A program made the translations under genes and the position numbers. This document shows, piece after piece, positions 44,628 through 52,310 of a stretch of DNA of 64,000 nucleotides. Source of the DNA: Rhizobium sp. S152 (lineage in GTDB: Bacteria; Pseudomonadota; Alphaproteobacteria; Rhizobiales; Rhizobiaceae); contig NZ_JAUDRZ010000030.1 in NCBI RefSeq assembly GCF_030380735.1, positions 518,045 to 582,044 of the forward strand, in the 5' to 3' direction. Positions within the stretch are counted from its first letter, which is position 1; every line of letters starts with the position of its first letter. The notes below the pieces were generated by a model that had not been told where the DNA came from, ran no database searches, and saw only the letters and a list, made by a program, of their open reading frames with translations.

Positions 44628-46421
44628 ATGACGGGCACGGACAATCAGACGGACGAAAACAGGATGACAGGCGCGGAAATCGTCATCCGCGCGCTCAAGG
44701 ACAATGGTGTCGAACACCTGTTCGGCTATCCCGGCGGCGCCGTGCTTCCGATCTATGACGAGATTTTCCAGCAGGACGACATCAAGCATATCCTCGTGCG
44801 CCACGAGCAGGGCGCCGGCCATGCGGCCGAAGGCTATGCCCGCTCCACCGGCAAAGTCGGCGTCATGCTCGTCACATCGGGGCCGGGCGCAACCAATGCC
44901 GTTACGCCGCTGCAGGACGCGTTGATGGATTCCGTTCCGCTCGTCTGCCTGAGTGGCCAGGTTCCGACCTCGCTGATCGGTTCCGACGCCTTCCAGGAAG
45001 CCGATACGGTTGGCATCACGCGCCCCTGCACCAAGCACAACTGGCTGGTCAAGGACGTCAACGATCTGGCGGCGATCATCCATGAAGCCTTCCGCATTGC
45101 GCAGTCGGGCCGTCCGGGTCCCGTTCTGGTCGACATTCCGAAGGACGTTCAGTTCGCCACCGGCACCTACACGCCGCCGGCGGCGCATGCGATCCAGAAG
45201 AGCTATCAGCCGAAGGTCCAGGGCGATCTCAATCAGATCCAGGCGGCGATCGAGCTGATGGCCAAGGCGCGCAAGCCGATCATCTATTCCGGCGGTGGCG
45301 TCATCAATTCCGGTCCCGAAGCTTCCAAGCTGCTGCGCGAGCTGGTCGAGCTCACCGATTTCCCGATCACTTCGACCCTGATGGGCCTCGGCGCCTATCC
45401 GGCATCCGGCAAGAACTGGCTGAAGATGCTCGGCATGCACGGCTCCTACGAGGCGAACATGGCGATGCATGACTGCGACGTCATGGTCTGTATCGGCGCC
45501 CGTTTCGACGACCGCATTACCGGCCGACTCAACGCGTTTTCGCCGAACTCGAAAAAGATCCACATCGATATCGATCCGTCGTCGATCAACAAGAACGTCC
45601 GCGTCGACGTTCCTGTCCGCGGTGACGTTGGCAGCGTTCTTGAAGACATGGTCCGCCTGTGGCGGGCTCTGCCGAAGAAGCCTGAAAAGAGCCAGATCGC
45701 GGAATGGTGGTCCGATATCGCCCGCTGGCGTGCGCGCAACTCGTTTGCCTATACTCAGAGCAACGACGTCATCATGCCGCAATATGCGCTGGAGCGTCTC
45801 TATGCGCTGACCAAGGACCGTGACACCTTCATCACCACCGAAGTCGGCCAGCACCAGATGTGGGCGGCGCAGTTCTACGGTTTCGAGAAGCCGAACCGCT
45901 GGATGACCTCGGGCGGCCTCGGCACGATGGGTTACGGCCTGCCGGCGGCGCTCGGCGTGCAGATCGCGCATCCGGAAAGTCTCGTCATCGACATTGCCGG
46001 CGATGCCTCGATCCAGATGTGCATTCAGGAAATGTCGGCGGCGATCCAGTATGAGGCGCCGATCAAGATCTTTATCATGAACAACCAGTACATGGGCATG
46101 GTGCGCCAGTGGCAGCAGCTGTTGCACGGCAACCGCCTGTCGAACTCCTACACCGAGGCGATGCCCGACTTCGTCAAGCTGGCGGAAGCCTATGGCGCCG
46201 TCGGCCTGCGCTGCGAAAAGCCAGGCGATCTCGACGCGACCATCCAGGAGATGATCGACGTCAAGAAGCCCGTCATCTTCGACTGCCGCGTCGCCAATCT
46301 CGCCAACTGCTTCCCGATGATCCCGTCGGGCAAGGCGCATAACGAGATGCTGCTGCCGGACGAAGCCACGGACGAGGCGGTCGCCAACGCCATCGACGCC
46401 AAGGGGCGCGCGCTCGTTTGA
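44628..46421 (+). CDS. ilvB: Acetolactate synthase large subunit
   Basis: 597 residues, ThDP-dependent enzyme starting valine, leucine and isoleucine synthesis. The catalytic Glu lies in LVRHEQGAGHAAEGYARS, the FAD region reads MLGMHGSYEANMAMHDCD, and the ThDP motif GDASIQMCIQEMSAAIQYE ends in NN (IMNNQYMGMVRQWQQLLH). The start is ATG 44628. The partner regulatory subunit ilvH lies 805 bases further on, with a toxin-antitoxin pair between them. Preceded by an attenuator leader. Confidence 0.96.
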   Translation: MTGTDNQTDENRMTGAEIVIRALKDNGVEHLFGYPGGAVLPIYDEIFQQDDIKHILVRHEQGAGHAAEGYARSTGKVGVMLVTSGPGATNAVTPLQDALMDSVPLVCLSGQVPTSLIGSDAFQEADTVGITRPCTKHNWLVKDVNDLAAIIHEAFRIAQSGRPGPVLVDIPKDVQFATGTYTPPAAHAIQKSYQPKVQGDLNQIQAAIELMAKARKPIIYSGGGVINSGPEASKLLRELVELTDFPITSTLMGLGAYPASGKNWLKMLGMHGSYEANMAMHDCDVMVCIGARFDDRITGRLNAFSPNSKKIHIDIDPSSINKNVRVDVPVRGDVGSVLEDMVRLWRALPKKPEKSQIAEWWSDIARWRARNSFAYTQSNDVIMPQYALERLYALTKDRDTFITTEVGQHQMWAAQFYGFEKPNRWMTSGGLGTMGYGLPAALGVQIAHPESLVIDIAGDASIQMCIQEMSAAIQYEAPIKIFIMNNQYMGMVRQWQQLLHGNRLSNSYTEAMPDFVKLAEAYGAVGLRCEKPGDLDATIQEMIDVKKPVIFDCRVANLANCFPMIPSGKAHNEMLLPDEATDEAVANAIDAKGRALV

Positions 46422-46429
46422 TCGAGTGC

Positions 46430-46459
46430 AAGGGACGCGCTAGACTAATCGCGTCCCTT
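46430..46459. promoter_or_regulatory. 10-bp inverted repeat before the VapBC-like pair
   Basis: Perfect arms aagggacgcg / cgcgtccctt with loop ctagactaat. It begins nine bases after the ilvB stop and ends 18 bases before the antitoxin ATG. It is either the toxin-antitoxin operator or a hairpin terminator for ilvB; the absence of a T-tract slightly favours an operator. Confidence 0.6.
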
Positions 46460-46477
46460 CCTTGAGGAGCAGGTGCA

Positions 46478-46816
46478 ATGGCCAGAGTGAAGATGTCGGA
46501 TGCCGGTACGGTAGAGCTGCCGAAGGCGGTGCGAGATGCGCATGGCTTCAAGGCCGGCGTCGAATTCGAGGTGACTGATGACGGTCAGCGGATATTTCTT
46601 GATGTCGTACCGACGCTTCGTCCAACGGATGAGGAACGCAAGCTCACCATCGATGAGTTTCTGGCGTTCGTTAGAAGCTTTCCGAAATACGAAGGTCCGC
46701 CTGTCACCGACGAGATGATGCACGAGGCGATCAATCAAGCCGCGATCGAGGATTGGGAACGGCTGGAACGGCAATGGGCAGACGGGGCCAAGGATGACCA
46801 CGACAAGGACGGTTGA
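46478..46816 (+). CDS. AbrB/MazE-type antitoxin (VapB-like)
   Basis: 112 residues. The N-terminal ~45 form a swapped-hairpin AbrB DNA-binding domain (VKMSDAGTVELPKAVRDAHGFKAGVEFEVT). The acidic C-terminal part (DEMMHEAINQAAIEDWERLERQ) is suited to wrap the toxin. ATG 46478 has GGAG upstream. It overlaps the toxin gene by 23 bases. It probably represses its own operon through the palindrome just upstream. Confidence 0.85.
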   Translation: MARVKMSDAGTVELPKAVRDAHGFKAGVEFEVTDDGQRIFLDVVPTLRPTDEERKLTIDEFLAFVRSFPKYEGPPVTDEMMHEAINQAAIEDWERLERQWADGAKDDHDKDG

Positions 46817-47198
46817 TACCAACATCCTCGTCCGACTCTTTGCCCAGGACGATGACGAGCAGTGGGCAACTGCATCCGATATCATGACGAGATATCGCCT
46901 TGTCGTGTTGTCAACCGTTCTTCTGGAAACGGAGTGGGTGCTTCGCAGCCGTTATAGCTTTGTTCGGCCAAGGATAATCGCATTGTTCCAGGCGATGCTT
47001 CTTTCCGAACGTTTCATCTTTGCCGAGAGGGAAAGGGTCATCCGTACGTTGGAAGCATTTTCAAACGGCATCGATTTTGCCGATGCTTTTCACATTTCCG
47101 CGCTTTCGTCTGCAGACACCTTCATCACCTTCGATCGCAACCTCGCCAAGCTTGCTCAAAAACACATCAATTCCGTCAGCGTCGAGCTGGCGTCCTGA
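46794..47198 (+). CDS. PIN-domain toxin (VapC-like)
   Basis: 134-residue predicted ribonuclease. PIN-domain acids are visible: Asp8 (VDTNIL), Glu45 (LLETEWVLR), Asp94/Asp97 (IDFADAF) and Asp114 (FDRNL), the usual metal-binding constellation. It overlaps the antitoxin gene by 23 bases. The RNA target, likely tRNA or mRNA, is unknown. The pair interrupts ilvB-ilvH, and ilvH is 28 bases downstream on the same strand. Confidence 0.88.
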   Translation: MTTTRTVDTNILVRLFAQDDDEQWATASDIMTRYRLVVLSTVLLETEWVLRSRYSFVRPRIIALFQAMLLSERFIFAERERVIRTLEAFSNGIDFADAFHISALSSADTFITFDRNLAKLAQKHINSVSVELAS

Positions 47199-47226
47199 CC
47201 ATAATCTGAGGAAACGGAACCAAGAC

Positions 47227-47799
47227 ATGAATGCACACCTACAGCCCACGGGCTCCGCCTACTTCATTTCGCCTGAGACGGCGGCGATCGAGAACCATAC
47301 GCTTTCGGTTCTCGTCGACAACGAACCGGGCGTACTTGCCCGCGTCATCGGCCTGTTCTCCGGGCGCGGCTACAACATCGAAAGCCTGACCGTGTCCGAG
47401 ACCGAGCATCAGGCGCATCTGTCGCGCATCACCATCGTGACGCGCGGGACGCCGCAGGTGCTGGAGCAGATCAAGGCGCAGCTCGAGCGCATCATTCCAG
47501 TGCATCGCGTTGTCGACCTGACGGTACGGGCACGCGAGCTCGGTCAGGAGCGGCCGATCGAACGCGAGGTGGCGCTGATCAAGGTGGCGGGTGAGGGCGA
47601 GACGCGCGCGGAGACGCTGCGCCTGGCCGACGCCTTCCATGCCAAGGTCGTCGATGCAACCGTCGAGCATTTCATCCTCGAACTGACCGGCAAGTCGTCG
47701 AAGATCGACCAGTTCGTGGCAATCGTGAAGCCGCTCGGCCTGATCGAAGTCTGCCGCACCGGGATCGCGGCGATGAACCGTGGTCCGCAGGGCATGTAG
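47227..47799 (+). CDS. ilvH: Acetolactate synthase small (regulatory) subunit
   Basis: 190 residues. The N-terminal ACT domain (TLSVLVDNEPGVLARVIGLFSGRGYNIESLTV, residues about 22-53) is followed by a C-terminal ACT-like part (VARELALIKV-type stretch and KIDQFVAIVKPLGLIEVCRTG). It binds IlvB, boosts catalysis and confers valine feedback. ATG 47227 is preceded by GAGGAAACGG. It now follows a toxin gene by 28 bases and shares its transcript with the cassette unless it has its own promoter. Confidence 0.96.
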   Translation: MNAHLQPTGSAYFISPETAAIENHTLSVLVDNEPGVLARVIGLFSGRGYNIESLTVSETEHQAHLSRITIVTRGTPQVLEQIKAQLERIIPVHRVVDLTVRARELGQERPIEREVALIKVAGEGETRAETLRLADAFHAKVVDATVEHFILELTGKSSKIDQFVAIVKPLGLIEVCRTGIAAMNRGPQGM

Positions 47800-47839
47800 G
47801 GCTGGCCCCGCAATCCGTTGGATAGGAAGCCGCTGGAGG

Positions 47840-48685
47840 TCAGAGCATCGCCAGCGGCTTTTTTCGTGCCGGCGGCGGGAAGGCGGCGTCCAGCGCGGCC
47901 CAGTCCTCATCACTGATGTCGAGCGAAACGGCGTCGCGGTTTTCGGCAACGCGCGCGGCGCTGGATGTCTTCGGAATGGCGATGACGCCATCGCGTTCGA
48001 GGAGGAAGGCGAGCGCCAGTTGGGCCGGTGTCGCCTGGTTGGCCTTGGCGATGCGGATGATCTCGGGGTGATGGACGATGCGGCCTTGCTCGATCGGCGA
48101 ATAGGCCATGATGGGAATATTTCGCTCCTGGCACCAGGGCAGGAGATCGAACTCGACGCCGCGCCGGGAGAGATTGTAGAGCACCTGGTTGGCGGCGACG
48201 TTGCCGCCCGAGGGAACGGCCAGCAATTCCTCCATGTCCTCCACGTCGAAGTTGGACACGCCCCAGGCGCCGATCTTGCCCTCGGCCTTCAGCGTCTCGA
48301 AGGCCTCGACGGTCTCGGCCAGCGGGTGGCTGCCGCGCCAGTGCAAGAGGTAAAGATCGATACGATCGGTGCCCATGCGCGATAGGCTGCTTTCGCAGGC
48401 CTCGATCGTGCCCTTGCGGCTGGCATTCCAGGGATAGACCTTGCTGACGAGATAGACTTCGTCGCGGCGGTCGCGGATCGCTTCGCCAACAATCTTCTCG
48501 GCGCCGCCCTCGGCGTACATCTCGGCGGTGTCGATCAGCGTCATGCCGAGGTCGAGACCTGCGCGCAGGCTCTCGATCTCACGCGTTGCCTGGGAGGCCT
48601 TCTCCCCCATGTTCCATGTGCCCTGACCGAGCGCAGGAACTGAGATGCCGGTGGGAAGGGTGACGTTCGGAATGGGCGCGGACAT
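47840..48685 (-). CDS. Aldo/keto reductase (diketogluconate-reductase-like)
   Basis: 281-residue NAD(P)H oxidoreductase. The tetrad is Asp52 and Tyr57 (IDTAEMYAEG), Lys82 (LVSKVYPW) and His115 (LYLLHWRGSHP). It also has GTWNMGEKASQ, GKIGAWGVSNFDV and IAIPKTSSAARVAENRDA. The short length and the HWRG motif place it with the 2,5-diketo-D-gluconate/YdbC-like group. It is convergent with ilvH and divergent from the MazEF pair. Confidence 0.9.
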   Translation of the reverse strand: MSAPIPNVTLPTGISVPALGQGTWNMGEKASQATREIESLRAGLDLGMTLIDTAEMYAEGGAEKIVGEAIRDRRDEVYLVSKVYPWNASRKGTIEACESSLSRMGTDRIDLYLLHWRGSHPLAETVEAFETLKAEGKIGAWGVSNFDVEDMEELLAVPSGGNVAANQVLYNLSRRGVEFDLLPWCQERNIPIMAYSPIEQGRIVHHPEIIRIAKANQATPAQLALAFLLERDGVIAIPKTSSAARVAENRDAVSLDISDEDWAALDAAFPPPARKKPLAML

Positions 48686-48720
48686 GGCGGAACCTCAAGA
48701 TTGTCGGTGGATGCCATCGA

Positions 48721-48739
48721 TGATATACATCGGATATCA
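48721..48739. promoter_or_regulatory. Candidate MazE operator
   Basis: Inverted repeat tgatat / atatca around acatcgg, 16 bases before the antitoxin ATG at 48755. It suits an autoregulatory site. Confidence 0.45.
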
Positions 48740-48754
48740 CGAGGTCCGGTAGAT

Positions 48755-49024
48755 ATGACCAAAGTCACGATTTCCAAGTGGGGCAACAGCATTGCCATCC
48801 GTTTGCCGAAAACGGTGACGGACGAGCTGCATCTGCGCGCTGGGGATGTGGTCAACCTAGATGTTCGCGATGGCAAGGCGACGCTGGAAAAGCCGAAGCA
48901 GCAACTGGCGCCTTCGCTTGAAGAGATGGTGGCGGAGATGGACAGGCTGGGGTGGGAAAACGAGCCGGAAACCGTGGATTGGGGTCGTGACGTCGGCTCG
49001 GAGCGCTTCTACGACGATGAATGA
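48755..49024 (+). CDS. mazE: MazE-type antitoxin
   Basis: 89 residues. The AbrB-like N-terminal domain (VTISKWGNSIAIRLPKTVTDELHLRAGDVVNLDV) binds DNA. The acidic C-terminal tail (SLEEMVAEMDRLGWENEPETVDWG) should neutralise the toxin. The start is ATG 48755 after GAGG. The stop overlaps the toxin start by eight bases, typical of co-translated pairs. Confidence 0.9.
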   Translation: MTKVTISKWGNSIAIRLPKTVTDELHLRAGDVVNLDVRDGKATLEKPKQQLAPSLEEMVAEMDRLGWENEPETVDWGRDVGSERFYDDE

Positions 49025-49376
49025 TACACCGCCTTCCGCCGGGGCCATATACTTGGCCAATCTCGATCCTATCCTCGGCAGTGAGCAAGCTGGAATTCGA
49101 CCCGTGATCATCCTGTCGGCGGATAGTATGAACCTTCGATCCCGCCGGGTGATCGTCTGTCCGATCACAAGCAACATACAGCCATGGACAACCAAGATCG
49201 CCTTGCCCGATGGATTGAAGACACGGGGAATGGTGTTGGCGGATCAGGTTCGGTCGATCGACAAGGCCGCGCGCCTCTTGCGCTTCATCGAGCCGATGCC
49301 CGCCGATTTCGTCATGCTCGTCAGAAGCTATGTCGGCCGGTTGCTCGACCTGGAAGTGGCCGGCGCGGGAGGCTGA
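49017..49376 (+). CDS. mazF: MazF-type endoribonuclease toxin
   Basis: 119 residues. Characteristic PemK/MazF segments are GAIYLANLDPILGSEQAGIRPVIILS, the conserved basic turn RRVIVCPITSNI, and LADQVRSIDKAARLL. The start ATG 49017 overlaps the mazE stop. Members of this family cut mRNA at short sequences; the target here is unknown. The pair is followed by an unrelated LysE-type exporter. Confidence 0.92.
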   Translation: MNDTPPSAGAIYLANLDPILGSEQAGIRPVIILSADSMNLRSRRVIVCPITSNIQPWTTKIALPDGLKTRGMVLADQVRSIDKAARLLRFIEPMPADFVMLVRSYVGRLLDLEVAGAGG

Positions 49377-49415
49377 CAATCCTGTCACCATAACAATGGA
49401 TGGCTGGAAACTCGG

Positions 49416-49442
49416 ATTTAGGTCAGTTATCCTGACCTAAAT
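49416..49442. promoter_or_regulatory. 11-base perfect palindrome before the LysE-type exporter
   Basis: Arms atttaggtcag (49416-49426) and ctgacctaaat (49432-49442), loop ttatc. It ends 44 bases before the start at 49486 and overlaps an in-frame upstream ATG. Candidate operator for an unknown regulator. Confidence 0.6.
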
Positions 49443-49485
49443 GAACAAGGCTCGGGGCGATGATCGCGAGCCATGGAGGTCACCC

Positions 49486-50079
49486 ATGCCGCTGGATACG
49501 TTTCTGGCTCTCCTTCTCTTTGCCTTCACTACATCGATCACGCCGGGTCCGAACAACATGATGCTGTTCACCTCGGGCGTGAACTTCGGCTTCCGCCGGA
49601 CGATCCCGCACATGATCGGCATCGGCGCCGGGTTCTTCTCGCTGCTGATCGGCGTCGGGTTCGGGCTCGGCGCGGTGCTGCATACGGTGCCGGCGGTTTA
49701 TACGGCGCTGAAGTTCGCGGGCGGCGCGTATCTGGTGTGGATCGCCTGGAAGATCGCGACCTCGCGATCGCTCAGCGAAGGGAAGGGTGCGGTGAAGCCG
49801 ATGTCTTTCCTGTCGGCGGCGGCATTCCAGTGGGTCAATCCGAAGGCCTGGGTGATGGCGGTGACGGCAATGGCAACCTATACGATCCAAGACATCTATT
49901 TTGTCAGTGTGCTGATCGTCGGGCTGGCGTTCGCCGCCGTCAACGTGCCGAGCGTTTCCACCTGGGCCGGCTTCGGTTCGGCGCTGCGGGACTGGCTGTC
50001 GGACCCGGTGCGGCTGAAATGGTTCAACATCACCATGGCGGTGCTTCTGGTCCTCAGCTTGTGGCCAATGCTGAAATAG
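49486..50079 (+). CDS. LysE/RhtB-type amino-acid exporter
   Basis: 197 residues, six membrane helices. The family signature is near the N-terminus (TTSITPGPNNMMLFTSGVNFGFRRTIPHM). It probably exports an amino acid or related metabolite. ATG 49486 is chosen for its GGAGG sequence; a longer frame from 49441 overlaps the palindrome. It lies 80 bases upstream of the nitrile hydratase alpha gene, same strand. Confidence 0.9.
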   Translation: MPLDTFLALLLFAFTTSITPGPNNMMLFTSGVNFGFRRTIPHMIGIGAGFFSLLIGVGFGLGAVLHTVPAVYTALKFAGGAYLVWIAWKIATSRSLSEGKGAVKPMSFLSAAAFQWVNPKAWVMAVTAMATYTIQDIYFVSVLIVGLAFAAVNVPSVSTWAGFGSALRDWLSDPVRLKWFNITMAVLLVLSLWPMLK

Positions 50080-50159
50080 CCTTGCTGCGTGCCGCCGGGG
50101 CTTGGCGTCCGGGTCGCGAGCGCTTAAAAATAGGCGGGACACTGGCGGAGGGTATTATC

Positions 50160-50813
50160 TTGCACGACGACAATGATCACCACCACCATGAACACGCCCA
50201 TGATCATGGGCACCACCACGACAACCACTACTCCGACATGCAGGCTCGGGTGAAGGCACTGGAGACTGTGCTGACGGAGAAAGGGCTGATCGATCCCGGC
50301 GCGATCGACGCCATCGTCGACACCTACCAGACCAAGGTCGGGCCCCGGAACGGCGCGCGGGTGGTGGCCAAGGCGTGGAGCGATCCCGGTTTCGCCGAAT
50401 GGCTGAAGCGCGACGCGACCGCGGCGATATCAAGCCTCGGCTATACGGGCCGACAGGGCGAGCACATGCGCGCGGTGTTCAACACCGACGAGACGCACAA
50501 TCTCGTCGTTTGTACACTGTGCTCCTGCTATCCGTGGTCGGTGCTGGGGCTGCCGCCCGTCTGGTACAAGGCGCCGGCCTATCGTTCGCGGGCGGTGATC
50601 GATCCACGCGGGGTGCTCGCCGAGTTCGGTGTGACCCTGCCGGAGGGACAGAAGATCCGCGTCTGGGATTCGACGGCTGAACTGCGCTATCTCGTCATCC
50701 CGCAGCGGCCGGAGGGAACCGAGGGCTGGAGCGAGGAGCGGCTTGCCGATCTCGTCAGCCGCGACGCGATGATCGGTGCCGGGCTTGCGGCCGTGCCGGG
50801 AGCGGCGTCATGA
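50160..50813 (+). CDS. nthA: Nitrile hydratase alpha subunit, cobalt type
   Basis: 217 residues. Hydrates nitriles to amides. The metal-binding claw reads CTLCSC (Cys118, Cys121, Cys123), the cobalt-type sequence; the iron type would be CSLCSC. The two cysteines flanking the Ser are normally oxidised. Before it comes VVKAWSDPGFAEWL; after it, YPWSVLGLPPVWYK. An unusual 23-residue N-terminus has 12 His residues (HHHHEHAHDHGHHH). The start is TTG 50160 with GGAGG upstream. Four-base overlap with nthB. Confidence 0.93.
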   Translation: MHDDNDHHHHEHAHDHGHHHDNHYSDMQARVKALETVLTEKGLIDPGAIDAIVDTYQTKVGPRNGARVVAKAWSDPGFAEWLKRDATAAISSLGYTGRQGEHMRAVFNTDETHNLVVCTLCSCYPWSVLGLPPVWYKAPAYRSRAVIDPRGVLAEFGVTLPEGQKIRVWDSTAELRYLVIPQRPEGTEGWSEERLADLVSRDAMIGAGLAAVPGAAS

Positions 50814-51475
50814 ACGGGCCCCACGATCTCGGCGGCCAGATGGGCTTCGGCGCCGTCGCGCCCGAAAAGGACGAGCCCTATTTCCACGCTGAGTGGGAAA
50901 AGCGGGCTCTGGGGCTGACGCTCTCCTGCGGTGCCTTCGGCGCTTGGAACATCGATGAAAGCCGGCATGCGCGCGAAAGCATTCCGCCGGCCAGCTATCT
51001 CTCTGCCAGCTATTACGAGATCTGGACGCGGGCGCTGGAGGTGCTTCTGGAACGGCACGGCTTTACCAGCGCCGAGGAGATTGCCAGCGGTCACAGGCAA
51101 TTCGAGGGTGCTGCACCTAAGCGGGTGCTGAAAGCCGACATGGTTGCAGGTGTTCTCGCCAAGGGCGGCCCTTGCGATCGTCCGCTTGATGAGCCTGCGC
51201 GATTTGCCGTCGGCGATAAGGTGAGGACGCGGAATTTCAATCCGACGACGCATACGCGGTTGCCGCGTTACGCGCGCGCCAAGGTCGGTGTCGTAGAGGC
51301 GGTGCAGGGCTCCTTCGTGTTTCCCGATGATAACGCGCATGGCAAGGGCGAGAACCCGCAATGGGTCTATACCGTCGTGTTCGATGGTGGCGAAATCTGG
51401 GGCGAGGGGGCGGATCCGTCGCTGACGGTATCGATCGATGCGTGGGAATCGTATCTGGTTCCGGCTGTTGGTTGA
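50810..51475 (+). CDS. nthB: Nitrile hydratase beta subunit
   Basis: 221 residues. The family opening is MNGPHDLGGQMGFGAV, then LTLSCGAFGAWNIDESRHARESIPP. The C-terminal SH3-like domain has VGDKVRTRNFNPTTHTRLPRYARAKVG. It forms the heterodimer with nthA and helps shape the active site. The start overlaps the nthA stop as ATGA. The accessory protein gene, normally next, is 836 bases away beyond a toxin-antitoxin pair. Confidence 0.93.
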   Translation: MNGPHDLGGQMGFGAVAPEKDEPYFHAEWEKRALGLTLSCGAFGAWNIDESRHARESIPPASYLSASYYEIWTRALEVLLERHGFTSAEEIASGHRQFEGAAPKRVLKADMVAGVLAKGGPCDRPLDEPARFAVGDKVRTRNFNPTTHTRLPRYARAKVGVVEAVQGSFVFPDDNAHGKGENPQWVYTVVFDGGEIWGEGADPSLTVSIDAWESYLVPAVG

Positions 51476-51514
51476 AAGCCCAAAGCCATAAGGGTTGCGA
51501 CGATTTCCGTCTCT

Positions 51515-51542
51515 TTGACAAGCGACGGCCCGTCGCTATATT
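51515..51542 (+). promoter_or_regulatory. Promoter with embedded operator for the Doc-type antitoxin
   Basis: ttgaca at 51515-51520 and tatatt at 51537-51542, 16 bases apart. The spacer is filled by a palindrome agcgacgg-c-ccgtcgct (51521-51537). The -10 box ends seven bases before the antitoxin ATG at 51550, so the transcript would start at or next to the ATG, i.e. leaderless, and no ribosome-binding site is visible. Confidence 0.6.
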
Positions 51543-51549
51543 TGCAAGC

Positions 51550-51801
51550 ATGAGCAAGAAAAACGTCAGAATGGGTTCTCAGACACGACCTGTGCGCGAC
51601 GGGGCTTACGTTTCCGTGGACAGAGATGGCGAAACCGGCAAGTTTACCGCTGCTGGGAGCGGGAGTGATCCTCTGCGCGCGCTGGGGGACAATGTTGCCA
51701 AGTCTGCCGTTGCAACCAAGCCGGTTCCGCTCGATCCTGACGCATTCATGGATTACCTGCTTGAGGAAGATGCCGTTATTATGGAGCATCTTGCCAAGTG
51801 A
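51550..51801 (+). CDS. Predicted antitoxin partner of the Doc-type toxin
   Basis: 83 residues (starts MSKKNVRMGSQTRPVRDG, ends EEDAVIMEHLAK). It matches no antitoxin family I recognise. The N-terminus is basic and the C-terminal 35 residues are acidic and probably disordered until bound, which suits an antitoxin. Its stop overlaps the toxin start (GTGA at 51798-51801). Its role is inferred entirely from position. Confidence 0.65.
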   Translation: MSKKNVRMGSQTRPVRDGAYVSVDRDGETGKFTAAGSGSDPLRALGDNVAKSAVATKPVPLDPDAFMDYLLEEDAVIMEHLAK

Positions 51802-52223
51802 GCCACGAACCCGTTTGGGTCGCCGCTGAACATGTCGTTCATTTCAACAAACGGGCTGTGGGAGCGACCGGGGAGCCGCACCTTGTTCGCGACATGGCGT
51901 CGATAGAAGCCGGAATCGATCGCGCTAGAAACCAATTTGCATATGGAGAGGCCGATATAGCAGTTCTCGCCGCGCATATGATCTATGGTGTCGGAAAAGC
52001 TCACGGTTTCGCACAAGGCAACAAGCGGACGGCTTGGGCAGCGGCACGTTACTTCCTGGCATTGAATGGCTACACACTCTTATACGATCGAGATCACCAG
52101 CAAGCCGAATCTGCAAAGCTATTTGTCGCAAAGGCTGTCGAGCAGTTGATGGACGATAAAATCGCGTTTGACGAGGTCGTCGGGATCGTCAGAGATCGCA
52201 TGACGCCAAATCCTAAATTGTAA
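51798..52223 (+). CDS. Doc/Fic-type toxin
   Basis: 141 residues. Fic-fold motif H-G-F-A-Q-G-N-K-R-T-A at residues 69-79 (His69 catalytic, Lys76/Arg77 phosphate contacts). Doc kinases carry H-x-F-x-(D/N)-A-N-K-R; the Gly-Asn-Lys here is intermediate between Fic and Doc. It may modify EF-Tu (Doc) or another target by phosphorylation or AMPylation. GTG 51798 is the start. The codon use is AT-richer than the nitrile hydratase genes. Confidence 0.82.
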   Translation: MSHEPVWVAAEHVVHFNKRAVGATGEPHLVRDMASIEAGIDRARNQFAYGEADIAVLAAHMIYGVGKAHGFAQGNKRTAWAAARYFLALNGYTLLYDRDHQQAESAKLFVAKAVEQLMDDKIAFDEVVGIVRDRMTPNPKL

Positions 52224-52310
52224 TACAAAGGACCTGGCGATTTTCGTTATAGTACTAAGAAATCTTTATGAGCGACCATTTCTCTTCACCCGCACCTTCG
52301 GAGAACTACC

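Noticed and set aside
49473..50159. Long N-terminal extension of nitrile hydratase alpha
   Set aside because: It runs out of frame through the LysE-type gene; the TTG at 50160 has a GGAGG site and gives the family length.
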